Shown piece after piece: positions 33,905 through 42,329 of a stretch of DNA of 47,676 nucleotides (position 1 is the first letter of the stretch; every line of letters begins with the position of its first letter). The translations under genes were made by a program, and so were the position numbers. The DNA lies in assembly GCA_948435735.1 (NCBI GenBank), contig CAOJGX010000006.1:1-47676 (forward strand). The letters are read 5' to 3'. This DNA comes from an uncultured Clostridium sp. Lineage in GTDB: Bacteria > Bacillota > Clostridia > TANB77 > CAG-508. The notes beneath the pieces were generated by a model. The model ran no database searches. It saw only the letters and a program-made list of their open reading frames with translations, and had not been told where the DNA came from.

Positions 33905-33942
33905 TGTTTTTTCAATATGTTTAAATAGCGGAGGTGAATAAG

Positions 33943-34143
33943 ATGGCAAGAAATAGTAGAAAAGCAGTTCCAGAAGCAATGGATTCATTAGATAGATTCA
34001 AATATGAAGTAGCTTCAGAAGTTGGTGTTAACTTAAAAAACGGTTACAACGGAAATATATCTGCAAAAGACGCTGGAAAAATCGGTGGACAAATGGTTAA
34101 AAAAATGATCGAACAAGCTGAAAACCAAATGATTAACAAATAG
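33943..34143 (+). CDS. Alpha/beta-type small acid-soluble spore protein
   Basis: 66 residues from the ATG after GGAGGTGAATAAG. It has the GPR cleavage block FKYEVASEVGVNL and a C-terminal GKIGGQMVKKMIEQAE, the second conserved helix of the family. It coats spore DNA and is a nutrient store after germination. It is strong evidence that the organism makes spores. Confidence 0.93.
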   Translation: MARNSRKAVPEAMDSLDRFKYEVASEVGVNLKNGYNGNISAKDAGKIGGQMVKKMIEQAENQMINK

Positions 34144-34170
34144 TCATAAACGATATATTTTAGTTTAATA

Positions 34171-34216
34171 AAACGGGTTTAAAAATGAGAGTTTCTTATT
34201 TTTAGATCCGTTTTGT
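34171..34216 (+). terminator. Terminator of the SASP gene
   Basis: AAACGG ... CCGTTT with inner stem TAAAAATGAG / CTTATTTTTA and a T-run after. Confidence 0.7.
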
Positions 34217-34250
34217 TATACAGAAAACAGAAAAAAACATTTACATAATA

Positions 34251-34279
34251 TTGACATTTTATGGAAATTATGTTATAAT
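34251..34279 (+). promoter_or_regulatory. Promoter of the 34313 gene
   Basis: TTGACA (34251-34256), 17 bases, TATAAT (34274-34279), full consensus. Confidence 0.8.
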
Positions 34280-34312
34280 TAAATAATAGGAATGTAAAAA
34301 AGGAGAATTAGG

Positions 34313-36685
34313 ATGTCTAAAAAAGAGATTAGAAATATGACGATGAAAGAAATAATTGAAAAAGTAGGTATTATATTACTACAAGGTCAAATTACATTGA
34401 TTTTAAAGGATGAATATTATGAAAAAGAAATTGTGGAAGATAAATGTTTGAATTTAAAGGGAGCAGAAGCTATTAATTATATCTTAGAAAATTATGATAA
34501 GATAGATAAGGAAAGAGCTATATTTTTGAGTGCTTGGAATCTAAAAATGCATATAGAGGGTGCAGCAAATGTAAAAATACAAGACTCACAAGATGTTTTA
34601 CCAGTCTCGAAAGCAAAGGAAAATTATGCATTTGCTAGCAAATTGATTCGAGATTTAGATATCGAAATACCAAATCTTTCATTTAAAAAAGGAAGAACCA
34701 CTATAAAGGAGTTTTGGACAACCAATGATTTATTCCCAGATAAGAAAACTCAAAAAAATAAAGAACGAAAAAAGAATAATTTAGAAATAGTCCAAGATTT
34801 AAAGGATACAGGATTTTTAGACAGAATTTTTAATATTTCAAGTCTTGACGATTTTCAAGATTATTTGTGCTATTATCCCGGTAATGGCAAGTATTTTAAT
34901 ATTATGATACAAGAAAATGGAGATAAAAACTATCAAAGCATTATGCAGGATAGAAGTGATAAACAATCACAAGAAGAAAAATATCAATTATTAATTGAGG
35001 AGTATAGAAAAGAGTTTGATGACGTTATAGAGAAATATTGTGATAAATTTGATATGGAGAAATTTTTGCTAGTATCTGCGTATCGTGCTAAGGTTATTTT
35101 AGAAAATGATAAAGAATTAACAGCACAAGACAGAAAAGAGTTAATAGAGATAATGGATTATGCGAGTGAGCATTTATCGAATAAACGAATGAAAGTGTAT
35201 GGAAAAGTTTATGTGCCAACAATTCAAGGTAAGGCTAATATAGAATATTCCTATAAAGAATTACAAGATGATTTGTCAAGAGTCCTAGATGAAACTTTTT
35301 ATTTTTCAAAGCAAGATTTAGTTGGAATCAAAAAACTATTGTTAACAGGTCAAAGAAATCTTTCTACAATAAATGGTATACAAGGATTAGTTGAATTATT
35401 AAACTTTAATACAATGGAAAAAAATAAATTGATCGAATTAGATCCATCAAATTTTAAAGCATTATTGTCTGTCAATGCTTTGAATCGAGAGGAAATTGAC
35501 AATATTATTAAAAATGATAGACTGAACGGCTATAAAATAGATGATATTTGTTTGTTATACTTATATGAAGAAGGCTTAATAGAAAAGAGTGATTTAGTAA
35601 AATTGTATATGGTAAATCAAGTGGATTTATCTAAAATGGTTGATTTTGCATGTATCCATGATGGTTTACAAGCAGAAATTACAACACAGCAATTGATGGA
35701 ATATTATCAACAAGCTAAGCAAATTCCTGAAAAAGAAAAGGATTTTGACCGCTATCGTTTGTTGTTTATAGAACTGAAAATAAAAGGTAAAAGACCAGAA
35801 GAACAAGAAAAAATAGCAGAACAAATCGTAGAAGAAATCTACCAAACAGATAGTGAATATGACCATGATTTTAAAAATTTATACCAAGCAAATCTATTGC
35901 CAATTCAGACACTGATTGCTTGGAATGGGGAAGATATTATCTATGATTTAATCAAAAATAGTGCATTACGACCACGAGATACAAAGTCTTTGCTGATGTC
36001 GCAAGAATTGGATTTGCCAAAAACATGTCATGCACTGAGAGTCTCCAATTTATCCGATGAAGAAAAACTGAATTTCATATTTAGCAGTTTTAATGGAACA
36101 GGCAATAATGAAGAGGAAATACAAATGCAGAATGAGGCAAGAATGTATTTGTTGCAGGCAATTCATGTATCCAAAGAAAACGTTGATATCCAAAGAAATG
36201 TACATAATTTAGGAAAGAGAACGAAAACGGCTGCAAAGTCAAAGGAAAATCGTTATGTAATAGATCCAGTCTATCGTTGGCAATTGTTTTCTGAATTAGA
36301 TGAAGATTGTAACATTGATTTATATTTAGATGGAACAGCCAAAGTTAGCTTGCCAAATTTAAATAAAGTAATTATTGAAAAATTGTTTAAAAGTACGAAA
36401 GAAGGAACCAAAATAAATTATGGTGCAGCAACATATATCATGAGCCAAGAAGAATTTTATCATCATAAAGAAAAGATAGAACAAGATGGAAGGGTAAACA
36501 GAAGGGCTTTAGTTGAAATGGGAGAAAATCAAGTGGCAGACAGGCTAGTTCATTCGTCAAAGTGGGGCCGAGCATTAAAACAAAATTTAGAGATTTCACA
36601 AGAAAATGGGTATGACCAAGAGAAGATTGAAAGAATTGATACATTAGTCAATCGAATTGAAAAGGCAAGAGAATTACTAGATTAA
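34313..36685 (+). CDS. Large helical protein of unknown function
   Basis: 790 residues, almost wholly alpha-helical by composition, no signal peptide or membrane segment, and no motif I recognise. The first 110 residues have leucine-rich helices; around 105-150 there is KGRTTIKEFWTTNDLFPDKKTQKNKERKK, a basic patch. The middle looks like repeated helical pairs (LLLTGQRNLSTING, LLSVNALNREEIDNIIKND). The end has YRWQLFSELDEDCNIDLYLDGTAKVSLPNL. A cytoplasmic scaffold is one guess. Consensus promoter and AGGAG site; probably in operon with 36703. Confidence 0.7.
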   Translation: MSKKEIRNMTMKEIIEKVGIILLQGQITLILKDEYYEKEIVEDKCLNLKGAEAINYILENYDKIDKERAIFLSAWNLKMHIEGAANVKIQDSQDVLPVSKAKENYAFASKLIRDLDIEIPNLSFKKGRTTIKEFWTTNDLFPDKKTQKNKERKKNNLEIVQDLKDTGFLDRIFNISSLDDFQDYLCYYPGNGKYFNIMIQENGDKNYQSIMQDRSDKQSQEEKYQLLIEEYRKEFDDVIEKYCDKFDMEKFLLVSAYRAKVILENDKELTAQDRKELIEIMDYASEHLSNKRMKVYGKVYVPTIQGKANIEYSYKELQDDLSRVLDETFYFSKQDLVGIKKLLLTGQRNLSTINGIQGLVELLNFNTMEKNKLIELDPSNFKALLSVNALNREEIDNIIKNDRLNGYKIDDICLLYLYEEGLIEKSDLVKLYMVNQVDLSKMVDFACIHDGLQAEITTQQLMEYYQQAKQIPEKEKDFDRYRLLFIELKIKGKRPEEQEKIAEQIVEEIYQTDSEYDHDFKNLYQANLLPIQTLIAWNGEDIIYDLIKNSALRPRDTKSLLMSQELDLPKTCHALRVSNLSDEEKLNFIFSSFNGTGNNEEEIQMQNEARMYLLQAIHVSKENVDIQRNVHNLGKRTKTAAKSKENRYVIDPVYRWQLFSELDEDCNIDLYLDGTAKVSLPNLNKVIIEKLFKSTKEGTKINYGAATYIMSQEEFYHHKEKIEQDGRVNRRALVEMGENQVADRLVHSSKWGRALKQNLEISQENGYDQEKIERIDTLVNRIEKARELLD

Positions 36686-36702
36686 GAAAAAAGGAAAGGT
36701 AA

Positions 36703-37473
36703 ATGAACAAAATCATAACGAATATAATCGATTTAATAAAAGATAATAAAGCGATTTTAGAAAAAATAAAAAAAGAAGATGATGAAATTTTTGCATTTGA
36801 ATTTGATATCAACCGCTTGCTTGATATGTTGTCAAACTATAAAAATGTAAAATGTAAGCAAACAAAGCCAAAGAAAATTTTTGTTAGTAGCTTAGGAAAT
36901 CCATATATTACACTGATGCTTTGCATTGAGACAATTTTTCATAATTGCGAACTTGTACTTGGCATACAAGAAATTTGCTATGGTTTAAATGTTGCACTTG
37001 TAAAGATCGTACAGGATAGTTTGAAGGAGCAAAAAATGCATATCAAAATTTCTCTGAAAATGAATGTGGGCAAAAAGGAACTTGAAACAGAAAATTGGGA
37101 TAAAATCATTTGTTTAGGGAATTCAAATGATTATATGAATTTAAGAAAACTAGAAGGTTTCGAAGTAAAATATGTTCCGTTTTTTGATATTGTATTGTAC
37201 TATGACTCGATTGAATTTGAAGAATTGGTTGAGACACTGAGGAATTTTGCAATTCAGAATTTGTGCGAGATAGAAATTTTTGATGAAACAGAAGATTTTG
37301 AAGAGGTGATTTATGAGATAAATCATACTCTGCCTAAGTTTTGTGCGGTTATTTTGAGTAAGGATATGCAAAAGCAGGAACGTTTTAAGAAAGAAATTGG
37401 TTCACATGTGGTTTGTGTTAATCAAAATCCGTTTCATAAATTTGAAATAAAGATTCCAGAAGAGATATTTTAA
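36703..37473 (+). CDS. Hypothetical protein, possibly of aldehyde-dehydrogenase-like fold
   Basis: 256 residues, unrecognised. KKIFVSSLGNPYITLMLCIETIFHNCELVLGIQ loosely recalls the N-P-x(n)-G-N cofactor region of the aldehyde dehydrogenase superfamily, and the later INHTLPKFCAVILSKDMQ resembles the part after the catalytic site, but no catalytic Cys/Glu pair can be placed. It starts 17 bases after the 790-residue gene, so the two are probably one operon. Function unknown. Confidence 0.6.
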   Translation: MNKIITNIIDLIKDNKAILEKIKKEDDEIFAFEFDINRLLDMLSNYKNVKCKQTKPKKIFVSSLGNPYITLMLCIETIFHNCELVLGIQEICYGLNVALVKIVQDSLKEQKMHIKISLKMNVGKKELETENWDKIICLGNSNDYMNLRKLEGFEVKYVPFFDIVLYYDSIEFEELVETLRNFAIQNLCEIEIFDETEDFEEVIYEINHTLPKFCAVILSKDMQKQERFKKEIGSHVVCVNQNPFHKFEIKIPEEIF

Positions 37474-37490
37474 ATAAATTAAAAAAGTTG

Positions 37491-37519
37491 TTGTCAAATC
37501 ATGATATTTAATATATAAT
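37491..37519 (+). promoter_or_regulatory. Promoter of the first pilin-like cassette
   Basis: TTGTCA (37491-37496), 17 bases, TATAAT (37514-37519). The transcript would carry a leader of about 255 nt before the start at 37783. Confidence 0.7.
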
Positions 37520-37559
37520 AAAAATGTAAATTTATAAAGTTATGGGAGAAAAATGAAAG

Positions 37560-37604
37560 ATGGCTAGAAACCTTGCGGTAGTACACACACACACACACAT
37601 GTAG
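37560..37604 (+). CDS. His-Thr leader peptide ORF 1 built on (AC)8
   Basis: A 14-codon ORF, MARNLAVVHTHTHM. The His-Thr run is encoded by (AC)8 at 37583-37598. GGGAG lies 11 bases upstream, the same distance as in the second copy at 42102. With seven AC units instead of eight the frame would continue to VVLKG, like copy 2. It could be a leader peptide, or its RNA may matter instead. Translation is not proven. Confidence 0.45.
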   Translation: MARNLAVVHTHTHM

Positions 37605-37645
37605 TTTTAAAAGGATAAAAAATATATTTATAAAAATAATAGAAG

Positions 37646-37703
37646 AAAGACAATTTACACATAAGGCCGAACAAAATGTTCGGTCTCCGTATAAGTTGTC
37701 TTT
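37646..37703 (+). promoter_or_regulatory. Leader double hairpin (attenuator-like), copy 1
   Basis: Outer stem AAAGACAATTT (37646-37656) with AAGTTGTCTTT (37693-37703), and inner stem CCGAACA (37667-37673) with TGTTCGG (37677-37683), followed by a short T-run. The outer stem is the same as in copy 2 at 42195; the inner stem has different sequence but still pairs. Confidence 0.6.
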
Positions 37704-37782
37704 TAATGTTGTAGGCTGAAAGAGGTAGGTAGAATAAAAATAAATAAAAGATAACAAAATAATGTAGAAAGAAGGGGAAAAG

Positions 37783-39438
37783 ATGGAAAGTTTAAAAAAG
37801 AAGAACGCTATTACCTTAGTAGCTTTGGTAGTAACAATAATAGTATTATTAATCCTAGCAGGAGTCACCTTAAGCTTCGTGGCAGGAGAGAATGGCATTT
37901 TAAAAAGAGCAACGGATGCTGTTGAAGTCAATGAAATAGCAACAGCACAAGAACAAGCCAATTTATTAGTGGCAGATATTGTAACCCAATATTATGAAGA
38001 AAAATATGTTGAACATAAAGAAACAGAAGGTCTGGATTCACATATACAAAAAGAATTAGATAAAGGAAGAGAAACAGCAACAGGAGATTATATTGTAAGT
38101 GCAGATATAAATGGAAATGTAGAAGTTACAAAAGCAGGAAAGGTAATTACAACAGGAAAAGTAGCAAATGGAAAAATTGAATGGCTAGAGGAGGAAATAG
38201 AAGGCGTAAAACCAGAAATAAAGGCTGAAATAGTGACAAATGGATATGTATTAGAAGGAAATTCCGTTCAAATAAAAATCACAGCGAAAATAGCAGAAGG
38301 AACAGTGGAAGTTACGGAATTAGAAGGAATGACAGTTGAAAGCCAAACAGAAAAAGAGAAAGTCTATCGATATACTGTAAATCAAAATGGAAATTATACT
38401 TTTACAGCAGAAGGAGATAGTGGAAGGAAAGCAACAACAACGATAAAAGTAAATCAAATTATTAATAAACCACGCATTAATATTAATAATAATACAGGAA
38501 CAGCTATAACACTTAATGTAGAAAATGATTATCCAGCAGAAGCTAATGTAACGTACACATATTATTTGGAAAAAACGGCGAAAGCAACCAATATTACAGA
38601 GAAAAGTTTTACAATAGATGGGCTAACAGAAGAAACAGAATATACAGTAAAAGTAGTCATAACACTGAATGGAACTTCGCTAGAATCGGATGTAATAAAA
38701 GTTAGTACAATAGGAATTCCAACACCACCAAAAACAGTCATGACTTCACTTGAAGAAAATCCTGAAAAAACAGCTTTGGAATATCCGATTTTAACATTGA
38801 GTGGAGTAATGAATAGTACTGTAAATTGTAAACAAGGGGACAAAGTAAGAATAGAGATAGAAAATGTAGAAGGTACAATGAATTATTATAGTATCGATGG
38901 AGGAGAGAATTGGATAAAATATACCAATGCTGTTGAAATTGCTTATCCAGGAGATGGGTTGTTAAAGGCAAAATCCGAAAATGGCCTTGGGAGTTCAGAA
39001 ATTAAAAGTATTATGCCGTATTCTTATGATAGCAATATTAATTGTACAGGACCAACCACTGAAGCTAAATTAGTTTTAAATAAAGAAGCTTATGATAGAG
39101 ATTATTTAACATATACTAATTGTGATGCTCCTACAGGAAAAGCTTATTATATACAAGTAGATTCGGAATGTTGGAAAAAATATGTAACATTGTACACTAA
39201 AACGGAAGGTGGTTTTTATGGTGTAATGAGTTGTCTTGATTCTTCAGGAAGTATATTGAAAAATGGATATATTAGAACATTAACGGGTGAGGATATGAAT
39301 ATGTTGACAGCAAAAAGTATAGAAATTCCCAAAGAAACCTATTATATAGAATTTCATGATGGGACATATCAAACAACCCAATTTTACCTTTATGAAGTTT
39401 GGTGTAGTGAAGAAAATTTGAATGGAAAAACTTATTAG
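37783..39438 (+). CDS. Pilin-like surface protein with Ig/fibronectin-type C-terminus
   Basis: 551 residues. The N-terminus KKKNAITLVALVVTIIVLLILAG is of type IV prepilin kind (basic leader, then ITLxAL and a helix), but Glu5 of the classical motif is absent. Next comes VTLSFVAGENGILKRATDAVEVNE, shared almost exactly with two paralogs at 42330 and 43830. The C-terminal part has beta domains, including one like fibronectin III (about 265-305, KSFTIDGLTEETEYTVKVVITLNG). Exposed adhesin or pseudopilin is likely. The ribosome site is GAAGGGGAAAAG. Confidence 0.75.
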   Translation: MESLKKKNAITLVALVVTIIVLLILAGVTLSFVAGENGILKRATDAVEVNEIATAQEQANLLVADIVTQYYEEKYVEHKETEGLDSHIQKELDKGRETATGDYIVSADINGNVEVTKAGKVITTGKVANGKIEWLEEEIEGVKPEIKAEIVTNGYVLEGNSVQIKITAKIAEGTVEVTELEGMTVESQTEKEKVYRYTVNQNGNYTFTAEGDSGRKATTTIKVNQIINKPRININNNTGTAITLNVENDYPAEANVTYTYYLEKTAKATNITEKSFTIDGLTEETEYTVKVVITLNGTSLESDVIKVSTIGIPTPPKTVMTSLEENPEKTALEYPILTLSGVMNSTVNCKQGDKVRIEIENVEGTMNYYSIDGGENWIKYTNAVEIAYPGDGLLKAKSENGLGSSEIKSIMPYSYDSNINCTGPTTEAKLVLNKEAYDRDYLTYTNCDAPTGKAYYIQVDSECWKKYVTLYTKTEGGFYGVMSCLDSSGSILKNGYIRTLTGEDMNMLTAKSIEIPKETYYIEFHDGTYQTTQFYLYEVWCSEENLNGKTY

Positions 39439-39470
39439 AGAATGGGGACAGTCTTAAAAATAAGATTGCC
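39434..39470 (+). terminator. Terminator of the 37783 gene, GGGGACA-type hairpin
   Basis: GGGGACAGTCTTA pairs with TAAGATTGCCCC (one bulge), then TAATTTTTTC. It shares GGGGACA and TCTTAA with the larger hairpin at 41399. Confidence 0.75.
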
Positions 39471-39556
39471 CCTAATTTTTTCTTGCTAAAAAACTTTTTC
39501 TGCGGTATAATAAATAAAAATGACAAACCAAGTTTCATTCGCATAAACTATTATGG

Positions 39557-40051
39557 GTGATAAAATTGAGAGAAAAACAATACGATCGACAAAAATGTGT
39601 TGAATATGCGAATAAATGGGCATTATCGAGAAATCCTAAGTATTATGATTATGAAAAAATTGGTGGAGATTGTACAAATTTTGCTTCACAGTGTATTTTC
39701 GCAGGAAGTAATGTCATGAATGATAAATCTTGGTATTATAGAAATGCCAACCAAAAATCTCCATCTTGGACGGGCGTAGAATTTTTGTATGATTTTTTAG
39801 TTCGTAATCAAGGCATTGGCCCACACGGAAGGGAAGTTGCTCAAAACCAAATTGAATTAGGCGATTTAATTCAACTATCAAGCAATGGCCAAAGATTTTC
39901 ACATAGTTTAATTGTGGTAGGAATTGGAAATGTAAATTATTTGAGTGATATTTTAATTGACACCCATTCTTTTGATGCTTTAAAAAGACCAGTTGCAACG
40001 TATGATTTCAAGAAAATACGATTTGTACACATTGATAAAGTATATTTTTAA
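39557..40051 (+). CDS. Amidase_6-type hydrolase domain protein
   Basis: About 164 residues. The core GGDCTNFASQCIFAGSNVMNDKSWYY and FSHSLIVVGI give the Cys and His of the putative catalytic pair, with DTHSFDALKRP after. The family includes cell-wall and spore-related amidases. No signal peptide is seen. Start uncertain: GTG at 39557, or TTG at 39566, which has GGGTGA at better spacing. Confidence 0.8.
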   Translation: MIKLREKQYDRQKCVEYANKWALSRNPKYYDYEKIGGDCTNFASQCIFAGSNVMNDKSWYYRNANQKSPSWTGVEFLYDFLVRNQGIGPHGREVAQNQIELGDLIQLSSNGQRFSHSLIVVGIGNVNYLSDILIDTHSFDALKRPVATYDFKKIRFVHIDKVYF

Positions 40052-40063
40052 AAAGGAGGAAAC

Positions 40064-40915
40064 ATGAGAATAGCCATTCTATCCGACATTCATGGAAATT
40101 TAGAAGCTTTAAAAACCACATTAGACGATATCAAAAAACGAAACATTGACAAAATTTTTTGTTTGGGTGATATTGTAGAAAAAGGCTGTCATGCAGAAGA
40201 ATGTGTGAATTTAGTAAGAGAAAATTGCGAAGTTGTGGTGCAGGGAAATTGTGATGTTGATATTGATCCTTCGGTTTATCAAGTAAGTAAGCATAATATT
40301 CCTGTTGAGTTGATGCAAAAAAGAGCGAACTGGTTAAAACGTTTGTTGTCAGAAGAGGCGAAGCAGTATCTATTAAATTTGCCTTTTTCGTATGAATTTT
40401 ATATGAGTGGAAGTTTAATTCGTATGTTTCATGCACATCCTGAGAAAAAAACAGGAGTTATCATCAATGAAGATAGCTATGAAACGAAGTATAGAATGTT
40501 TGAACCAAGTGAAAATACGGTTTCACAGGAAGTTGCGGATATTGTGATTTATGGACATTTGCATGCACCGTTTATGAATAAACTGTATAATAAAACTTTG
40601 ATTAATGTTGGAAGTGTGGGAAATAGTTTTAATGTTATAAGAGATGATGAAAAAGATAGCAATTATCTAGAAACAACAGCGATTCATTATTTGATTTTAG
40701 AGGGCGAATATGGTGGGAAAGAATATGGTGCCAATTTTAGTTTTGAATTTGTGCGTGTGCCATATGATATTGATAAAGAATTAGAAGATTTGCCCAAGAA
40801 TCTTGAGCCAGAAGCCTATAAAAAAGAGTTAAAAGAGGGTAGATACAGAAATATGAGTAAAATTTTGGAGAAAAGTGAAGAGTTGAAACGAAAAAATCAA
40901 CAAAATCTAGTTTAA
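40064..40915 (+). CDS. YfcE/MJ0936-type calcineurin-like phosphodiesterase
   Basis: 283 residues. Metal motifs: SDIHGNLEAL (about 8), GDIVEKG (about 37), GNCD (about 65), FHAHPE (about 124), YGHLHAP (about 167). All five calcineurin-like blocks are present, so it should be an active metallophosphoesterase. Substrate unknown. It lies 12 bases after the amidase gene with AAGGAGG. Confidence 0.88.
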   Translation: MRIAILSDIHGNLEALKTTLDDIKKRNIDKIFCLGDIVEKGCHAEECVNLVRENCEVVVQGNCDVDIDPSVYQVSKHNIPVELMQKRANWLKRLLSEEAKQYLLNLPFSYEFYMSGSLIRMFHAHPEKKTGVIINEDSYETKYRMFEPSENTVSQEVADIVIYGHLHAPFMNKLYNKTLINVGSVGNSFNVIRDDEKDSNYLETTAIHYLILEGEYGGKEYGANFSFEFVRVPYDIDKELEDLPKNLEPEAYKKELKEGRYRNMSKILEKSEELKRKNQQNLV

Positions 40916-40967
40916 AATTTTGATTTTTACCGATACTAATCATAGATTGAATTAGGAGGTAAAAAAT

Positions 40968-41378
40968 ATGTTAATACCAAGAAAAGATTTTTTTGATGAA
41001 ATGTTCGGAAATGATTTCGATTCATTTTGGGGAAGAAAAGAGAACAAATTGATGAGAACAGACATCCAAGAAAAGGACGGAACCTATATTCTAGAAATTG
41101 ATGTTCCAGGATACGACAAAGACCATATTAAAATTGAACTCGAAAATGGTTATTTAATGATTACAGCTGAACGTAATAAAAGTAGTGAAGAAAATAACGA
41201 AGGCTATATTCACCAAGAGAGATTTTTTGGGACTTGTTCAAGAAGTTATTATGTAGGAAAGAATGTAAAACAAGAAGATATTAAGGCAAATTTTAAAAAT
41301 GGAATTTTAAAGGTAAGTTTTCCAAAGGAAGAAATGAATAAAGTAGAAAGTAAAAAATATATTCAAATAGAAGATTAA
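40968..41378 (+). CDS. Hsp20 small heat shock protein
   Basis: 136 residues. The alpha-crystallin domain covers about 25-120: YILEIDVPGYDKDHIKIELENGYLMITAERN and the closing FKNGILKVSFPK (G-x-L motif). A holdase chaperone. Ribosome site AGGAGG; followed by a very strong hairpin. Confidence 0.93.
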   Translation: MLIPRKDFFDEMFGNDFDSFWGRKENKLMRTDIQEKDGTYILEIDVPGYDKDHIKIELENGYLMITAERNKSSEENNEGYIHQERFFGTCSRSYYVGKNVKQEDIKANFKNGILKVSFPKEEMNKVESKKYIQIED

Positions 41379-41398
41379 ACAAAGAAATGGAAAAAATG

Positions 41399-41438
41399 GG
41401 GACGGGGACACTCTTAAAACAAGAGTGTCCCCGTCCCT
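41399..41438. terminator. GC-rich terminator/REP-like hairpin after hsp20
   Basis: GGGGACGGGGACACTCTT (41399-41416) pairs with AAGAGTGTCCCCGTCCC (41422-41438), a stem of about 17 bp that is unusually GC-rich for the region. It is related to the hairpin at 39434, so these may be copies of a dispersed repeat recruited as terminators. Confidence 0.75.
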
Positions 41439-41461
41439 AAAAATAAAAATAATTTAATTAC

Positions 41462-41490
41462 TTGACGAAATTTTACTTTATTTATATAAT
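41462..41490 (+). promoter_or_regulatory. Promoter of the 41530 gene
   Basis: TTGACG (41462-41467), 17 bases, TATAAT (41485-41490). Confidence 0.75.
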
Positions 41491-41529
41491 AGGAACATAG
41501 AAAATACAATTCCAATATGGAGGAACAAA

Positions 41530-42099
41530 ATGAGTGTAGTAATTACAAGAGAAGACTTGGTTGCTTATGCAGAAGTAGACTATGTCATTAAGCATATGAA
41601 TGAAAGATATATTGCTAAGCTACCAGAAAATTTACTGAATTTTTTTGAAACCATGAAAGATCCAGAACATGAAATTTATATAAATCCACATAAGCCTTTG
41701 CAAGAGCAAGGTTTAAAAAAGTATGCTCTTGAAATTATTGCCTTGTTACATGTAAAATATTGGTGTGATAATCAAGACAGAAAAGAAGAGTTATTACAGA
41801 AAATGAAGGAAAATGAAGAAAAATTTGAAGCACAGTTGCGTGAAAAATTTAGTGCAGATAAGTTATTTGAAAACCAAAATGGAATACATAACGATAAAAC
41901 AGAGAATCAAGACCCAATGGTAACAGCTTATAGCAAATATATGCAACAAAATCCAGACATACAAGATTATACAGACTTAAGAAAAGAGCCACTGGCAGAA
42001 GAAACGATGGAGGCAGTTCTAGAGAAAAAATCTTTATTTCAAAAAATAAAATTAGTTGTTTTAGGAATATTACACAAAAGTAAAAAGGAGAAAAAATGA
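41530..42099 (+). CDS. Hypothetical protein upstream of the second pilin-like cassette
   Basis: 189 residues, not recognised. The N-terminal 90 residues are helical with YVIKHMNERYIAKLPENLLNFFETMKDPEHEIY; the middle is Gln/Glu/Lys-rich; the C-terminal end FQKIKLVVLGILHKSKKEKK is a possible short membrane-binding helix. The stop lies three bases before the His-Thr leader ORF start at 42102, so transcript and possibly translation continue into the pilin-like cassette. Confidence 0.65.
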   Translation: MSVVITREDLVAYAEVDYVIKHMNERYIAKLPENLLNFFETMKDPEHEIYINPHKPLQEQGLKKYALEIIALLHVKYWCDNQDRKEELLQKMKENEEKFEAQLREKFSADKLFENQNGIHNDKTENQDPMVTAYSKYMQQNPDIQDYTDLRKEPLAEETMEAVLEKKSLFQKIKLVVLGILHKSKKEKK

Positions 42100-42101
42100 A
42101 A

Positions 42102-42158
42102 ATGGCTAAAAGCGTTGCAGGAGTACACACACACACACATGTAGTTTTAAAAGGGTAA
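42102..42158 (+). CDS. His-Thr leader peptide ORF 2 built on (AC)7
   Basis: An 18-codon ORF, MAKSVAGVHTHTHVVLKG, with AAGGAG 11 bases upstream. An in-frame ATG at 42096 overlaps the preceding stop (ATGA). The AC tract at 42125-42138 has seven units against eight in copy 1. The pattern MA(R/K)xxAxVHTHTH is common to both. It may be a leader peptide controlling the downstream double hairpin. Not proven to be translated. Confidence 0.5.
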   Translation: MAKSVAGVHTHTHVVLKG

Positions 42159-42194
42159 AGAGAAATCATAGCACTACAAATGTAAATAAAGAAG

Positions 42195-42250
42195 AAAGAC
42201 AATTTATTATGAAGACGTAAAAAAGCGTCTTTGTATGAGTTGTCTTTTTT
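42195..42250 (+). promoter_or_regulatory. Leader double hairpin (attenuator-like), copy 2
   Basis: Outer stem AAAGACAATTT (42195-42205) with GAGTTGTCTTT (42237-42247), inner stem AAGACG (42212-42217) with CGTCTT (42226-42231), then TTTTTT. This is a good intrinsic terminator shape, placed between the leader ORF and the pilin-like gene at 42330. Confidence 0.65.
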
Positions 42251-42329
42251 ATATAAAAATTTGAAAGAAGGTGATTGAATAAAAATTAAAGCAAAAGAAA
42301 AAAATAAATAGAAAGAAAAGGAGAATAAA

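Noticed and set aside
36703-37473. Functional aldehyde dehydrogenase
   Set aside because: Similarity is faint and no catalytic Cys or Glu can be placed, so it is annotated as unknown.
37526-37782. Cyclic di-GMP (GEMM) riboswitch in the pilin-like leader
   Set aside because: Such riboswitches often precede pilin genes, but the conserved GEMM core and tetraloop/receptor sequences are absent. The AC tract and the two nested stems do not fit.
37494-37961. Long minus-strand reading frame across the AC tract and the pilin start
   Set aside because: It is the complement of the conserved leader and the pilin-like N-terminus, has no ribosome site, and its His/Val/Cys run is only the reverse of the AC repeat. 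Similar minus-strand frames occur opposite 42330 and 43830 for the same reason.
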